From Vineibacter terrae (GTDB lineage Bacteria > Pseudomonadota > Alphaproteobacteria > Reyranellales > Reyranellaceae), in the NCBI RefSeq assembly GCF_008039615.1, contig NZ_VDUZ01000040.1:23223-87222 (forward strand): a DNA stretch of 64,000 nucleotides, given 5' to 3'. The translations under genes were made by a program, and so were the position numbers. Within the stretch, counting starts at the first letter, position 1, and every line of letters starts with the position of its first letter. The notes below the pieces were generated by a model, which saw only the letters and a list, made by a program, of their open reading frames with translations, was not told where the DNA came from and did no database searches. Below are positions 8,891-17,974 of this stretch, piece by piece.

Positions 8891-9409
8891 TCAATAGTTG
8901 GCCTTGTCGTCGACGGCGTGGCCGCGCTTGGGGATCAGCATCTGGCGGGTGAACTCCATCACCATCCTGCCGTCCTGCTTGTGCGCCACGGTCTTCACCG
9001 TGACGATGCCGGCGGTGGGCCGCGAAGCCGATTCGCGCTTGGCCAGCACCTCGGTCTCGGCATAGAGCGTGTCGCCGTTGAACACCGGCGCCGGCATCTT
9101 GATGTCGGTCCAGCCGAGATTGGCGATCGTCTTCTGGCTGACGTCCGATACCGACATGCCGGCCACGATCGACAGCGTCAGGCACGAATTCACGATCGGC
9201 TGCCCGAACTCGCTGTGCCTGGCGTACTCCTTGTCGAAGTGCAGCGGGTGCTGGTTCATGGTCAGCAGGGTGAACCAGGTGTTGTCGGCCTCGCAGATCG
9301 TGCGGCCGGGCCGGTGCTCGTAGATATCGCCGACCTCGAAATCCTCGTAGTAGCGCCCATAGGACTCGCGGCTGCGCCGCTCGCCCACGGGCCGCGCCGT
9401 CGCGACCAT
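8891..9409 (-). CDS. MaoC-family acyl-CoA hydratase
   Basis: A single hot-dog MaoC protein of 172 residues. The hydratase-2 motif is visible as an Asp and a downstream His in ICEADNTWFTLLTMNQHPLHFD (read in two parts), followed by YARHSEFGQPIVNSCLTLS. It should hydrate an enoyl-CoA, possibly of a dicarboxylic or branched acid as in mesaconyl/itaconyl-type members. ATG 9409 has GGAGGAGACGC upstream. It is the first gene of the leftward run that continues with the acyl-CoA dehydrogenase and two CoA-transferases. Confidence 0.88.
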   Translation of the reverse strand: MVATARPVGERRSRESYGRYYEDFEVGDIYEHRPGRTICEADNTWFTLLTMNQHPLHFDKEYARHSEFGQPIVNSCLTLSIVAGMSVSDVSQKTIANLGWTDIKMPAPVFNGDTLYAETEVLAKRESASRPTAGIVTVKTVAHKQDGRMVMEFTRQMLIPKRGHAVDDKANY

Positions 9410-9598
9410 GCGTCTCCTCCATCTGGCGGGCGCAGACTATCGCATCGGACCGCGCTCAACGCACGCGTCTGGCGCATGGCCGTGCTGCTGCATCTTCCGC
9501 GGCGGCGAGGGATGACAGATCGCCGTCTTGCCGTCCGGGTTCGAACCGGCGAGTGTGGGGCTGCCGCCGAGCGCTGCCTCGGCCATAGAGAGGAGATC

Positions 9599-10879
9599 AT
9601 GATCGCCGTCGAGATTGCCATCGTTGTGGTGCTGATCATCATCAACGGGCTGCTGTCGATGTCAGAAATGGCCGTGGTGTCGTCCCGGCGCGGCTTGCTG
9701 AAGCCGCTGGCGGACCGCGGCAACAGGGGCGCGCGCCAGGCGCTGGCGCTGGCCGACGCGCCCGGTCGGTTCCTGTCGACGGTGCAGATCGGCATCACCT
9801 TGATCGGTGTGCTCGCCGGTGCCTTCAGCGGCGCCACCCTGGCGGACAAGCTGGCCGGCGTCCTCGAAAGCTACGGCCTGCCGCACCAGACCGCCGACAA
9901 CACGGCGTTCGGCCTGGTCGTGGCGGCGATCACCTACCTGTCGCTGATCATCGGCGAGCTGGTGCCCAAGCAGATCGCGCTGCGCTCGCCGGAGCGCATC
10001 GCCGCCGGCATCGCCGGGCCGATGGCGGTGCTGGCCAGGATCGCCACGCCCGCCGTGGCGCTGCTCGACTGGTCGTCCGCCGTCGTGCTGCGGCTGTTCG
10101 GGCGCGCCGGCGCCGAACGCCGGCACGTCACCGAGGAGGAGATCCGCTCGATGATCGCCGAGGCCGAGTCGGCGGGCATCGTCGATGCCGACGAGCGGCG
10201 CATGCTGGCGGGCGTGATGCGGCTGGCCGACATCTCGGTGCGCGCCATCATGACGCCGCAGCTCGACATCGAATGGGTCGACGTGAGCTGCACCGACGCG
10301 GCCCTGATGCGCGTGATCCGCGACTCGGAGCGCACGCGGCTGCTGGCCTGCGACGGCAATCCCGACAATGTCGTGGGCGTGCTGCACGTGCGCGAGTTCC
10401 TGCTCGACCGCCTGGACGGCGGCAGCAAGCCGCTGCGCGAGCTGCTGCGCCAGCCGGTGCTGCTGCCCGACACCCTCGATGCGCTGCAGGCGCTGGACCG
10501 CCTGCGCGGCCCCGACGTGCTGGGGCTGGTGGTCGACGAGTACGGCCACGGCGAGGGCATCGTGACCCCGGCCGACGCGCTGCAGGCGATCCGCGCCGGC
10601 ACCGTGACGGGCGTGGCGGTGGGCGAGCCCGCGATCGTGCAGCGCACGGACGGCTCGTGGCTGGTCAGCGGCGCGCTGGCGGTCGAGACGCTGGAGGACG
10701 CGCTGGGCGTGCCGGTGCCCAAGGACCGCCGCTACCACACCGTCGCCGGCCTGATCCTGCACGAAATGCGCCGGGTGCCGGCCACGGCCGAGTCGATCGT
10801 GATCGACGGCTGGCGCCTGGAGGTGGTCGACATGGACGGCCGCCGCATCGACCAGGTGCTGGTGGCGAAGGTGGACTGA
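9599..10879 (+). CDS. Hemolysin-family CNNM/CorC membrane protein
   Basis: A protein of 426 residues with the UPF0053/TlyC layout. An N-terminal DUF21 membrane domain has about four helices (MIAVEIAIVVVLIIING at the start, then SMSEMAVVSSRRGLL). It is followed by a CBS-domain pair (about 200-320, with IMTPQLDIEWVD) and a C-terminal CorC_HlyC domain (about 340-420, ending VDMDGRRIDQVLV). Family members act in magnesium/cobalt homeostasis or as transport regulators; hemolytic activity is not implied. The start ATG has AGGAGATC directly upstream. A much longer upstream in-frame extension is a shadow of the opposite strand. Confidence 0.9.
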   Translation: MIAVEIAIVVVLIIINGLLSMSEMAVVSSRRGLLKPLADRGNRGARQALALADAPGRFLSTVQIGITLIGVLAGAFSGATLADKLAGVLESYGLPHQTADNTAFGLVVAAITYLSLIIGELVPKQIALRSPERIAAGIAGPMAVLARIATPAVALLDWSSAVVLRLFGRAGAERRHVTEEEIRSMIAEAESAGIVDADERRMLAGVMRLADISVRAIMTPQLDIEWVDVSCTDAALMRVIRDSERTRLLACDGNPDNVVGVLHVREFLLDRLDGGSKPLRELLRQPVLLPDTLDALQALDRLRGPDVLGLVVDEYGHGEGIVTPADALQAIRAGTVTGVAVGEPAIVQRTDGSWLVSGALAVETLEDALGVPVPKDRRYHTVAGLILHEMRRVPATAESIVIDGWRLEVVDMDGRRIDQVLVAKVD

Positions 10880-10884
10880 AGTGT

Positions 10885-10955
10885 GGGAGCGCCGGCTTCC
10901 AGCCGGCTCATGATCCGGCGCTTCGCGCCGATGCCGGCTGGAAGCCGGCGCTCCC
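10885..10955. repeat. Family D REP palindrome
   Basis: GGGAGCGCCGGCTTCCAGCC at the left is mirrored by GGCTGGAAGCCGGCGCTCCC at the right, with a GGCGCTTCGCGCC hairpin in the middle. The same arms flank the degraded RAYT gene at 26663-26915. It lies between two convergent genes (CNNM protein and CarD). Confidence 0.9.
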
Positions 10956-10993
10956 AAAAACATGACGGGCGGCCCTGGGGCCGCCCGTCATGT
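10956..10993 (-). terminator. Rho-independent terminator of carD
   Basis: On the minus strand, CATGACGGGCGGCC and GGCCGCCCGTCATG form a perfect 14-bp stem with a four-base loop, followed by TTTTT (plus-strand A5 at 10956-10960). It lies about 20 bases after the carD stop codon. Confidence 0.85.
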
Positions 10994-11013
10994 TCGAAAC
11001 AGGTGAGACGGTC

Positions 11014-11781
11014 TTACGCCGCCTGCTTCAGCATGGTGTTCAGCACGCCCTGCAGCTTCTGCGTGGCGGTATCCTTGTCGATGCGCTCGACGGCGGCGAG
11101 CTCGCGCGCCAGACGGTCCAGCGCCGCCTCGTAGATCTGGCGCTCGCTGTAGGACTGGTCGGGCTGGCCGGCGTTGCGATGCAGGTCGCGCACCACCTCG
11201 GCGATCGACACCGGATCACCGGAGTTGATCTTGGCCTCGTACTCCTGGGCGCGCCGGTTCCACATCGCGCGGCTGACGCGCGAGCGGCCCTTCAGCGTCG
11301 TCAACGCGCTGTCCATGATCTTGCGCGAGCTCAGCTTGCGCAGGCCGGAGACCTTCGCCTTGGCGACCGGCACACGCAGCGTCATGCGGTCCTGCTCGAA
11401 GGAGATCACGAACAGATCGAGCTTGTGGCCGGCGATCTGGCGCTCCTCGATATCGACCACGCGGCCGACGCCATGAGTCGGGTAGACCACGAAATCGCCC
11501 TTGTCGAACACGAGGTCCGACGCCTTGGGCTCGGGGGCCTTGATGGGCGCCGGCTTTGCTGCCGCCGGCGAGGGCTTGTTCGCTGCCAACTTGACTGCGG
11601 GGGACTTGCTGCTCTTCATCTCGCTCTTCGCTTTGGGTTCGGTTGTCTTGCTGCGGGCGTCGCTCTTCCCTCGCGCCACCAGCCTTGTCCGGGCATCAGG
11701 CTTGCTCCTGCTGGCGCTCTTCGCCTGCGCTCGGGCCGCGGCACGGATCTTGGCCGCAGTCACACTCTTTTTGGTGGCCAT
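11014..11781 (-). CDS. CarD-family transcriptional regulator with basic N-terminal tail
   Basis: CarD binds the RNA polymerase beta subunit and stabilises open promoter complexes. The CarD_TRCF/RID domain begins near residue 89 (FDKGDFVVYPTHGVGRV), followed by the helical DNA-binding part (SRAMWNRRAQEYEAKINSGD, then AEVVRDLHR). Residues 1-88 form a low-complexity Lys/Ala/Ser/Pro tail resembling histone-H1-like segments, which makes the protein (255 aa) longer than the common 160-170 aa forms. ATG 11781 is the start that preserves MATKKSVTAAK; in-frame codons upstream read as non-protein. A strong terminator follows. Confidence 0.92.
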   Translation of the reverse strand: MATKKSVTAAKIRAAARAQAKSASRSKPDARTRLVARGKSDARSKTTEPKAKSEMKSSKSPAVKLAANKPSPAAAKPAPIKAPEPKASDLVFDKGDFVVYPTHGVGRVVDIEERQIAGHKLDLFVISFEQDRMTLRVPVAKAKVSGLRKLSSRKIMDSALTTLKGRSRVSRAMWNRRAQEYEAKINSGDPVSIAEVVRDLHRNAGQPDQSYSERQIYEAALDRLARELAAVERIDKDTATQKLQGVLNTMLKQAA

Positions 11782-12172
11782 CTCGGGTTCCCTCTCCGCC
11801 TGCATTGGCCGCCGCCGATCTTCGGAACCACACACGCCACACGACGCGGCCCCAACCCGCGTCACCTATCCAGCCTCTCGATCTCAGCCGTCCCGTAACC
11901 TCACGCATACGCATGGAACAAAGCACCCCGCCCCGCCTGAAGCGGTGTCCCTGTTCCCCCTTCGACTCCGGCTGAGACCGACCGGTTGGATCGGGCGTGC
12001 GGTGGTCCCCTCGAACCGCCGTCATGCGATTATTTTAATACCACAAAGGGCGCACGGAGTCGCGTGCAATGTTGCAATTTAGCAACGCTTGCGGCGCAGA
12101 GGGGAGCGTTAAGCCATGCACCTAGCGCACGGCTCCGCACCAAATGATAAGTCGCTCACCCGTCAGGGCAGG
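11782..12172. other. Intergenic region fdxA-carD
   Basis: A 391-base gap without a convincing gene. It holds the carD promoter region, with an AT-rich stretch at 12029-12040 (minus strand TATTAAAATA), and a short dyad GTTGC-AATTTA-GCAAC at 12071-12086 that could be an operator. No -35 box is convincing. ORFs here are shadows with poor codon statistics. Confidence 0.5.
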
Positions 12173-12508
12173 TCAGCGCTTCGCCGGCTCGGGGCTGAAC
12201 AGGGTCTCAAACTTGTCCGGCACGCCCCTGAAACTATCGGCGTCGGCCGGCGCCTCGCCCTTCCGGGTAATATTTGGCCACTTGGCCGAATATTCCCTGT
12301 TGACCTCCAGCCAACGCTCCTGGTCGCCGTCGGTATCGGGCTTGATCGCCTCGGGCGGGCACTCGGGTTCGCAGACGCCGCAGTCGATACATTCGTCCGG
12401 GTTGATGACGAGCATGTTCTCGCCTTCGTAGAAGCAGTCGACCGGACAGACTTCCACGCAATCCATGTACTTGCACTTGATGCAAGCTTCAGTGACGACA
12501 TAGGCCAT
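12173..12508 (-). CDS. fdxA: 7Fe ferredoxin FdxA
   Basis: A 111-residue [3Fe-4S][4Fe-4S] ferredoxin. Cys-9, 12, 17 and 21 ([19 protein letters not shown]) and Cys-40, 43, 46 and 50 ([12 protein letters not shown]) match the FdxA pattern, followed by the usual helical C-terminal extension with [16 protein letters not shown]. It transfers electrons in the cytoplasm; the partner is not apparent. Start [12 protein letters not shown] is universal in the family. In many alphaproteobacteria fdxA lies directly upstream of carD in the same orientation, as here. Confidence 0.95.
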   Translation of the reverse strand: MAYVVTEACIKCKYMDCVEVCPVDCFYEGENMLVINPDECIDCGVCEPECPPEAIKPDTDGDQERWLEVNREYSAKWPNITRKGEAPADADSFRGVPDKFETLFSPEPAKR

Positions 12509-12605
12509 AGACGGCTCCACGGAGACCCGGGACGCAGGTGCTGCGCGCTCTTAGCCTGCGTTGCTGCAGTGCGCAAGGACGCTTGCCCGCCTGCATACGG
12601 GCAAT

Positions 12606-12803
12606 TCAGAAGTCAGTGACCCGGCCATTGAACTGCCAGTCGCCGTAGCGGGTCGGCTCGGGCCCCGGCGGGCCGCCGATCTCCGGCGTCGGGGCCGCCG
12701 GCGCGGGCTGGCGCGGCTGCGTCGGCTTGCCGCTGCCGGCTTGCGTTTCAGCGGTTCCGTCCGCCGGCGCGGCGGGCAGAGGTGACGGTGGAGCGATACC
12801 CAT
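12606..12803 (-). CDS. SdhAF4-like protein (DUF1674)
   Basis: A 65-residue protein, Pro/Ala-rich, ending in [20 protein letters not shown] plus TDF. That C-terminal block is the diagnostic DUF1674 signature of succinate dehydrogenase assembly factor 4, which binds flavinylated SdhA during complex II assembly. No sdh genes are in the window. ATG 12803 lacks a Shine-Dalgarno, but a perfect TATAAT (minus strand, 12816-12811) lies seven bases before it, consistent with a leaderless mRNA. A longer start at 12869 is possible but unlikely. It is divergent from htpX. Confidence 0.85.
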   Translation of the reverse strand: MGIAPPSPLPAAPADGTAETQAGSGKPTQPRQPAPAAPTPEIGGPPGPEPTRYGDWQFNGRVTDF

Positions 12804-12810
12804 GATGTCT

Positions 12811-12816
12811 ATTATA
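12811..12816 (-). promoter_or_regulatory. -10 element for leaderless sdhAF4-like gene
   Basis: A consensus TATAAT on the minus strand ends seven bases before the ATG at 12803, so transcription would begin at or beside the start codon. The -35 region is GC-rich and not recognisable. Confidence 0.5.
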
Positions 12817-12924
12817 TGGTCGCCGCGCGCCTTTCCGCCAAGGCTTGATCGTTGCGCGTCTGTTCCCATGTTGAGGCCGGTCGCGGACGCCCTCGGGATG
12901 CCGGCGTCGCGATGGAGGGCATCG

Positions 12925-13938
12925 ATGAACTACGTGCGGACCGGTCTGCTGCTGGCAGCGCTGACGGCGCTGTTCCTGGTCGTCGGCTACGCGCTGGGCG
13001 GCCAGAGCGGCATGCTGATCGCGCTTGCCATTGCCGTGGTCGGCAATGTGGCGTCGTTCTGGTTCAGCGACAGCATCGTGCTGCGCCTGTACGGCGCGCG
13101 CGAGGTCGGGCCGCAGGACGCGCCGGTGTATCACGGCCTCGTGCAGCAGCTGGCGCAGCGCGCCGGCCTGCCGATGCCGCGGGTCTATGTCATCGACACC
13201 GACCAGCCCAACGCCTTCGCCACCGGCCGCTCGCCGCAGCACGCCGCCGTTGCCGCCACCACCGGCCTGCTCAACGGCCTGTCGCGCGAGGAGATCGCGG
13301 GCGTGATGGCGCACGAGCTGGCGCATGTGAAGCACCGTGACACGCTCACCATGACGGTGGCGGCGACGATTTCCGGCGCCATCGGCGCGCTCGGCCAGAT
13401 CTTCATGTTCCAGTCGCTGTTCGGGCGGCGCGACGAAGGCGACCGCGGCGGCGGCCTGGGCGCGATCGGGGCGGTGGCGGCGATGATCCTGGCGCCGCTG
13501 GCGGCCTCGCTGGTGCAGATGGCGATCAGCCGCAGCCGCGAGTACGAGGCCGACCGCGGCGGCGCCGAGATCTGCGGCAACCCGCTGTGGCTGGCGTCGG
13601 CCCTGGGCAAGCTCGAGACCCTGGCGCGCGGCGGTGTCGTCAACGAGCCGGCCGAGCGCAACCCGGCGACGGCGCATATGTTCATCGTCAACCCGCTGTC
13701 GGGCGGCGGCTTCGCCAGCCTGTTCTCGACGCACCCCTCGATGGCGGACCGCATCGCGCGTCTGCAGCAGATGGCCGGCGCCATGCCGGCGGCCGGCGGA
13801 TCCTATTACGGCGGCGCCACGGCGGCGCGCCCGTCCGGCCCCTGGGGCGCCGCGCCGGAGATGCCGCCCCGCCGCGGTCCGGCCCGGCCATGGAACACCG
13901 GCCCGGTCGAGCGCCCGCGCCGCGGCCCCTGGGGCTGA
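12925..13938 (+). CDS. htpX: Zinc metalloprotease HtpX
   Basis: An M48 membrane metalloprotease of 337 residues in quality control of inner-membrane proteins. Two N-terminal helices (residues 5-45) are followed by the HELAH zinc motif at 130-134 ([14 protein letters not shown]), two more helices (about 145-205) and [16 protein letters not shown] carrying the third ligand Glu. The C-terminal 50 residues are Gly/Pro/Arg-rich and unlike the family core. The start has GGAGGG nine bases before ATG. The downstream boundary is a family B palindrome. Confidence 0.95.
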   Translation: MNYVRTGLLLAALTALFLVVGYALGGQSGMLIALAIAVVGNVASFWFSDSIVLRLYGAREVGPQDAPVYHGLVQQLAQRAGLPMPRVYVIDTDQPNAFATGRSPQHAAVAATTGLLNGLSREEIAGVMAHELAHVKHRDTLTMTVAATISGAIGALGQIFMFQSLFGRRDEGDRGGGLGAIGAVAAMILAPLAASLVQMAISRSREYEADRGGAEICGNPLWLASALGKLETLARGGVVNEPAERNPATAHMFIVNPLSGGGFASLFSTHPSMADRIARLQQMAGAMPAAGGSYYGGATAARPSGPWGAAPEMPPRRGPARPWNTGPVERPRRGPWG

Positions 13939-13971
13939 TCAAGCCTGGGCCTTACGGAGAGCACGCATTTT

Positions 13972-14098
13972 CCTCCCCAGCGAAGCTGGGGAGGTGCCCC
14001 GAAGGGGCGGAGGGGAGCCGACGTGGTCTATGCAACTGAGACCACGTCGGCTCCCCCTCCGGCCTCCGGCCACCTCCCCCAACTGCGTTGGGGGAGGC
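13972..14098. repeat. Family B palindrome
   Basis: Hairpins CTCCCCAGC-GAA-GCTGGGGAG and CCCCGAAGGGGCGG, then GAGCCGACGTGGTCT, a short centre, and the mirrored half AGACCACGTCGGCTC ending CCCAACTGCGTTGGGGGAGG. It lies between the convergent htpX and ABC exporter genes. Confidence 0.9.
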
Positions 14099-14101
14099 CT
14101 C

Positions 14102-15850
14102 TTACGTCCGGGCTTCGGCCAGCACGCGCTGGCCGTCGCGGCCGGGCGCCAGGGTCAGCAGGCGATCGTGCCATTGCCGCAGGGACGGGCGGTGGCCGAT
14201 CGAGATGATGGTCGTGTCCGGCAGCTTCTCGTGCAGCAGGCGGTAGAGCTGGGCCTCGTGCGGCTCGTCGAGCGAGGCCGTGGCCTCGTCGAGGAACAGC
14301 CAGTCGGGCCGGTAGAGCAGCGCCCGGGCGACGGCCAGGCGCTGCTGCTCGCCCGGCGACAGGCGCTGGGCCCAGTGCGCCGGCTCGTCGAGCTTGTCGG
14401 CCAGCGGCGCCAGGTCGACGGCGCGCAGCGCCGCGGCGATGGCGTCGTCGTCGGCCGCCGTGGCGTGCGCCGGGTACATCACCGCCTCGCGCAGCGGGCC
14501 GATCGGCAGATAGGTCTTCTGCGGCAGGAACAGCACGCGCACGCCCTCGGGCAGGCCGACCTTGCCGCGGCCCCAGGGCCACAGGCCCGCCAGCGCCCGG
14601 AACAGCGTGCTCTTGCCGCTGCCCGAAGCGCCGGTGATCAGGGTGCGCTCGCCGGGCTTGAGGTCGAGGTTGACGTCGGCCAGCAGCGCCTGCCCGTCAG
14701 GCAGGTTCAGCGACAGGCCGCGGGCGGTGAGGTCGGGCTCGGCGTGCGGTGCGCGGGTGATGGTCTGCAGCGCGCGGGCGTGGGTGATGGCGCCGTCGAA
14801 GCCCTTGAGGCGGTTGATCACCGCGCCCCATTCGGCGATGTCGGTGTAGGCCGAGACGAAGTAGCTGAGCGAGCCCTGGACCTGGCTGAACTGGTCGGCG
14901 ATCTGCATCAGCTGGCCCAGCTCGAAGGCGCCGCTGAAGTAGCGCGGGCTGGCGGCGACGTAGGGGAAGATGATCGCGATCTGGTTGTAGCCGGTGGTGA
15001 AGAGGGCCAGCCGCGTGCGGGCCCGGATATAGGCCCACCAGATGTCGATCACCTCGCCGAAGCGGGCGCGCAGGCCGGCGTTCTCGCGCGCCTCACCCTG
15101 GTAGAGCGCGATCGGCTCGGCGTTCTCGCGCAGGCGCATCAGGTCGAAGCGGAAATTCGCCTCCAGGCGCTGGCGTTGGAAGCCCAGGTTGATCAGCGGC
15201 CGGCCGATGACGTGCGTCAGCCAGGTGCCGGCCACGGCATAGAGCAGCGCCACCCAGACCATGTAGCCGGGGATGCTGACCTCGGTGCCGAACAGCGGCA
15301 GCACCAGCGGGCCCGACGTTTCCCACAGCAGGAACAGGAAGGTGAACAGCGTCGCCACGGCGCTCACCAGCCCGATCGACAGCGACATGGTGTAGCTCAC
15401 GAACAGCCGCACATCGTCGGCGATGCGCTGGTCGGGGTTGTCGACAGAGTGGGCCATCTCGATGCGGTAATAGGCGCGGCCCGCCAGCCAGGAATCGACC
15501 ACGCGGCCGGTCAGCCATCGCCGCCATCGCACCTGCAGCCATTGATCGGTGTAGAACGCGACCAGGCTGGCGGCGATGTAGACGACGGCCAGGCCGCTGA
15601 ACACCCACAGCTCATGGATGAAGGTGGGCCAGTCCTTGTGCTGCAGGGCGTTGTAGAAACGGCCGTTCCACAGGTTGAACTGGACCTGCATGTAGACCAG
15701 GAACAGGTTGATCGCGACGACGACGGCCAGCAGGCTCCAGGCCCATCTCCGGTCTTCCGAGCGGAAATAGGGCAGCGCCAGCGTCCACAGATCCCGCGTG
15801 AAGGCGCGGATGCGGCCAAGGCGCGTCAGGTCGGTGCGGCTGGCGTCCAT
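14102..15850 (-). CDS. ABC transporter, fused permease/ATPase (YddA/SbmA-like)
   Basis: A half-transporter of 582 residues with an ABC_membrane_2 domain (about 20-330; SbmA/BacA/YddA type, with FNLWNGRFYNALQHKDW and NPDQRIADDVR). The C-terminal ATPase has Walker A GASGSGKST near 404-412, signature LSPGEQQR near 493 and Walker B LFLDEATASLDE. It should work as a homodimer in the inner membrane. Relatives import peptides, cobalamin or long-chain compounds; the substrate here is unknown. It is divergent from rsmB. Confidence 0.9.
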   Translation of the reverse strand: MDASRTDLTRLGRIRAFTRDLWTLALPYFRSEDRRWAWSLLAVVVAINLFLVYMQVQFNLWNGRFYNALQHKDWPTFIHELWVFSGLAVVYIAASLVAFYTDQWLQVRWRRWLTGRVVDSWLAGRAYYRIEMAHSVDNPDQRIADDVRLFVSYTMSLSIGLVSAVATLFTFLFLLWETSGPLVLPLFGTEVSIPGYMVWVALLYAVAGTWLTHVIGRPLINLGFQRQRLEANFRFDLMRLRENAEPIALYQGEARENAGLRARFGEVIDIWWAYIRARTRLALFTTGYNQIAIIFPYVAASPRYFSGAFELGQLMQIADQFSQVQGSLSYFVSAYTDIAEWGAVINRLKGFDGAITHARALQTITRAPHAEPDLTARGLSLNLPDGQALLADVNLDLKPGERTLITGASGSGKSTLFRALAGLWPWGRGKVGLPEGVRVLFLPQKTYLPIGPLREAVMYPAHATAADDDAIAAALRAVDLAPLADKLDEPAHWAQRLSPGEQQRLAVARALLYRPDWLFLDEATASLDEPHEAQLYRLLHEKLPDTTIISIGHRPSLRQWHDRLLTLAPGRDGQRVLAEART

Positions 15851-15992
15851 CGGGCGCGTCCTTGCGTCGAAATGGCTGAGAAGGCGGGTTTCTCGGGCGC
15901 AGCGAAGCGATAATCGTTATAGCAGGGTCCGCTTCGCGGCATGGCGCGCGGGGCGAGGAGATTGAACCGCCCAAGATGATGCCTGGCTGAGC

Positions 15993-17324
15993 ATGTCCCG
16001 TTCCGACCCGGCCACCGATGTCGCAGCCGACCCGCTCGCCAGCCGGCGCCTGGTGCTGCAGGTGCTGGACGCCGTGCTGCGCCGCGCCCAGCCGCTGGAG
16101 GACACGCTGGCGCGTCATGCCGCCTTCGCGGCGCTGGACGCGCGCGACCGCGGCTTCGTGCGGCTCCTGCTGGCGACCGTGCTGCGCCGGCTGGGCGAGG
16201 TCGATGCCGTGCTGGCCGCGTGCCTGGAGAAAGGCCTGCCCGAGACGGCCCGCATGGTTGTCGACACGCTACGGATCGGCGTGGCGCAGCTGCTGTTCCT
16301 CGACACGCCGGCGCACGCCGCCGTCGACACGTCGGTGCGCCTGGTCGCGGGCACGCCGCAGGACCGCTTCAAAGGCGTGGTGAACGGCGTCCTGCGCCGC
16401 GTGGCGCGCGAGGGCGCCAGCCTGCGGGCGGATGCGGCGGACGCGGCCCGCCTGAACACGCCGGCCTGGCTGTGGCAGTCCTGGACGGCAGCCTACGGCG
16501 CGGCCGCGGCGCAGGCCGTGGCGGCGCAGCATCTGTGCGAGGCGCCGCTCGACTTCAGCCTGCGCGACCCGGCGACGGCGGCATCATGGGCGGCGCAGCT
16601 GGGCGCCGACATCCTGCCCGGCGGCACGCTGCGGCGGGCGGCCGGCGGCCGCATCGAGGACCTGCCCGGCTATGCCGACGGGACGTGGTGGGTCCAGGAT
16701 GCGGCGGCGGCCCTGCCGGCACGCCTGCTGGGCGACGTCGCGGGCCGCGCCGTGGTCGATCTTTGCGCCGCGCCTGGCGGCAAGACGCTACAGCTGCTGG
16801 CGATGGGCGCGCAGGTTACGGCGGTCGACATCTCGGCCCGGCGCCTGGCGCGCCTGGCCGACAACCTGCGCCGGGCGCAGCTCACCGCCGAGCTCGTCAC
16901 GGCCGATGCCGCGCGCTGGCAGCCAACGGCGGCGGCCGATGCCGTGCTGCTGGACGCGCCCTGCAGCGCCACCGGCACCCTGCGTCGACATCCCGACATC
17001 GCCCGCACCAAGGGACCGGCCGACGTCGCGCGGCTGGCGGCGGTGCAGGACCGCCTGCTGGCGGCAGCCGCCGGCCTGCTGCGGCCGGGCGGGCTGCTGG
17101 TCTATGCCGTCTGCTCGCTGCAGCCGGAGGAGGGGCCGCAGCGCGTGGCGGCCGCGCTGCACGCCGGGGTGCCGCTCGAGACGGTGCCGATCGCGCCCGA
17201 CGAGCTGCCGGGGCTGGCGGATGCCGTCGGCCCGGCGGGCGACGTGCGCACGCTGCCGTCCTTCTGGGCAGCGCAGGGGGGCATGGACGGCTTCTACGTC
17301 GCGCGGCTGCGCCGGCGCGGGTGA
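15993..17324 (+). CDS. rsmB: 16S rRNA (cytosine-967-C5) methyltransferase RsmB
   Basis: A 443-residue protein with an N-terminal NusB-like RNA-binding domain (about 20-150) and a Rossmann methyltransferase domain. The SAM motif DLCAAPGGKT starts at residue 256. The two catalytic cysteines are Cys-324 in LLDAPCSATG and Cys-374 in YAVCSLQPEEG. It methylates C967 of 16S rRNA. ATG 15993 has no clear Shine-Dalgarno, but it gives the expected length. Downstream the composition changes sharply to AT-richer, gene-poor DNA. Confidence 0.93.
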   Translation: MSRSDPATDVAADPLASRRLVLQVLDAVLRRAQPLEDTLARHAAFAALDARDRGFVRLLLATVLRRLGEVDAVLAACLEKGLPETARMVVDTLRIGVAQLLFLDTPAHAAVDTSVRLVAGTPQDRFKGVVNGVLRRVAREGASLRADAADAARLNTPAWLWQSWTAAYGAAAAQAVAAQHLCEAPLDFSLRDPATAASWAAQLGADILPGGTLRRAAGGRIEDLPGYADGTWWVQDAAAALPARLLGDVAGRAVVDLCAAPGGKTLQLLAMGAQVTAVDISARRLARLADNLRRAQLTAELVTADAARWQPTAAADAVLLDAPCSATGTLRRHPDIARTKGPADVARLAAVQDRLLAAAAGLLRPGGLLVYAVCSLQPEEGPQRVAAALHAGVPLETVPIAPDELPGLADAVGPAGDVRTLPSFWAAQGGMDGFYVARLRRRG

Positions 17325-17974
17325 TCGGATATTGCAACCGATGATGCGGCCGATCACGGAAATGTCAGCGCAATCTGCTAACGTCTTTTTAACGATGCCA
17401 AGTTGTTGATATTATTTAAGTAAGGTAAAAATCCCTATCGTGCATGATATATTTTCGACTGCGTTGCAGACTGGCTTTGACATTCTACTCACGAAAATAT
17501 ACAACCATTCTGTGTCCGACATTAGCGGCACGTGCGCTGACCGGTCGGTGGGCGCACCGCGTGGTTCCAGGTTGGCTGAGGCGTAACGGAGCGATGTCCC
17601 CGCTCCGGTCAATTCAACCAAAGGTATGGAAGGTCAGCAATTTCGGTCTGATCGACGCGGGCATGATCCGCGTCCGTCCCTCACTCAAGCACCCTCGCCC
17701 GTCGCGGTTGGTTGGAACCGTCTGATGAGCACAGGGCGCCGGATGTCCATCTCTGCAGCGCCGTTCGTCTTCTCCTCTCTCTCTCCGACGGCATGATGGG
17801 ATGGGTCTTCAGCGACGGCGGGCGAGGTGCAATCTGAGCGGTGGCGTTGATCGGAATGGCGCAATGACGGCTTTCCCTGCTGGCGGCAGGTAATCAATAA
17901 AGCAGGACGGAGCGGCGGCTGCGGGGTGTCCCCAAACGCGATCGCGGCCTCGACATCCGTCCAAGGAAGGAAAG
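17325..17974. other. Gene-poor, AT-richer intergenic region
   Basis: About 650 bases with no convincing gene. GC drops around 17380-17520 (TTGATATTATTTAAGTAAGG, CATGATATATTTTCG). An ORF at 17444-17725 has no Shine-Dalgarno and an Arg-rich, unstructured translation, so I do not call it. There may be promoters for the gene at 17975. The composition suggests acquired DNA or a decayed gene. Confidence 0.4.

Noticed and set aside
7703..9598. Very long plus-strand upstream extension of the CNNM gene
   Set aside because: It is the antisense of the acyl-CoA dehydrogenase and MaoC genes. The Shine-Dalgarno and the family N-terminus place the true start at 9599.
17444..17725. 93-codon ORF after rsmB
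   Set aside because: No ribosome binding site, Arg/Pro-rich shapeless translation and no third-position GC bias.
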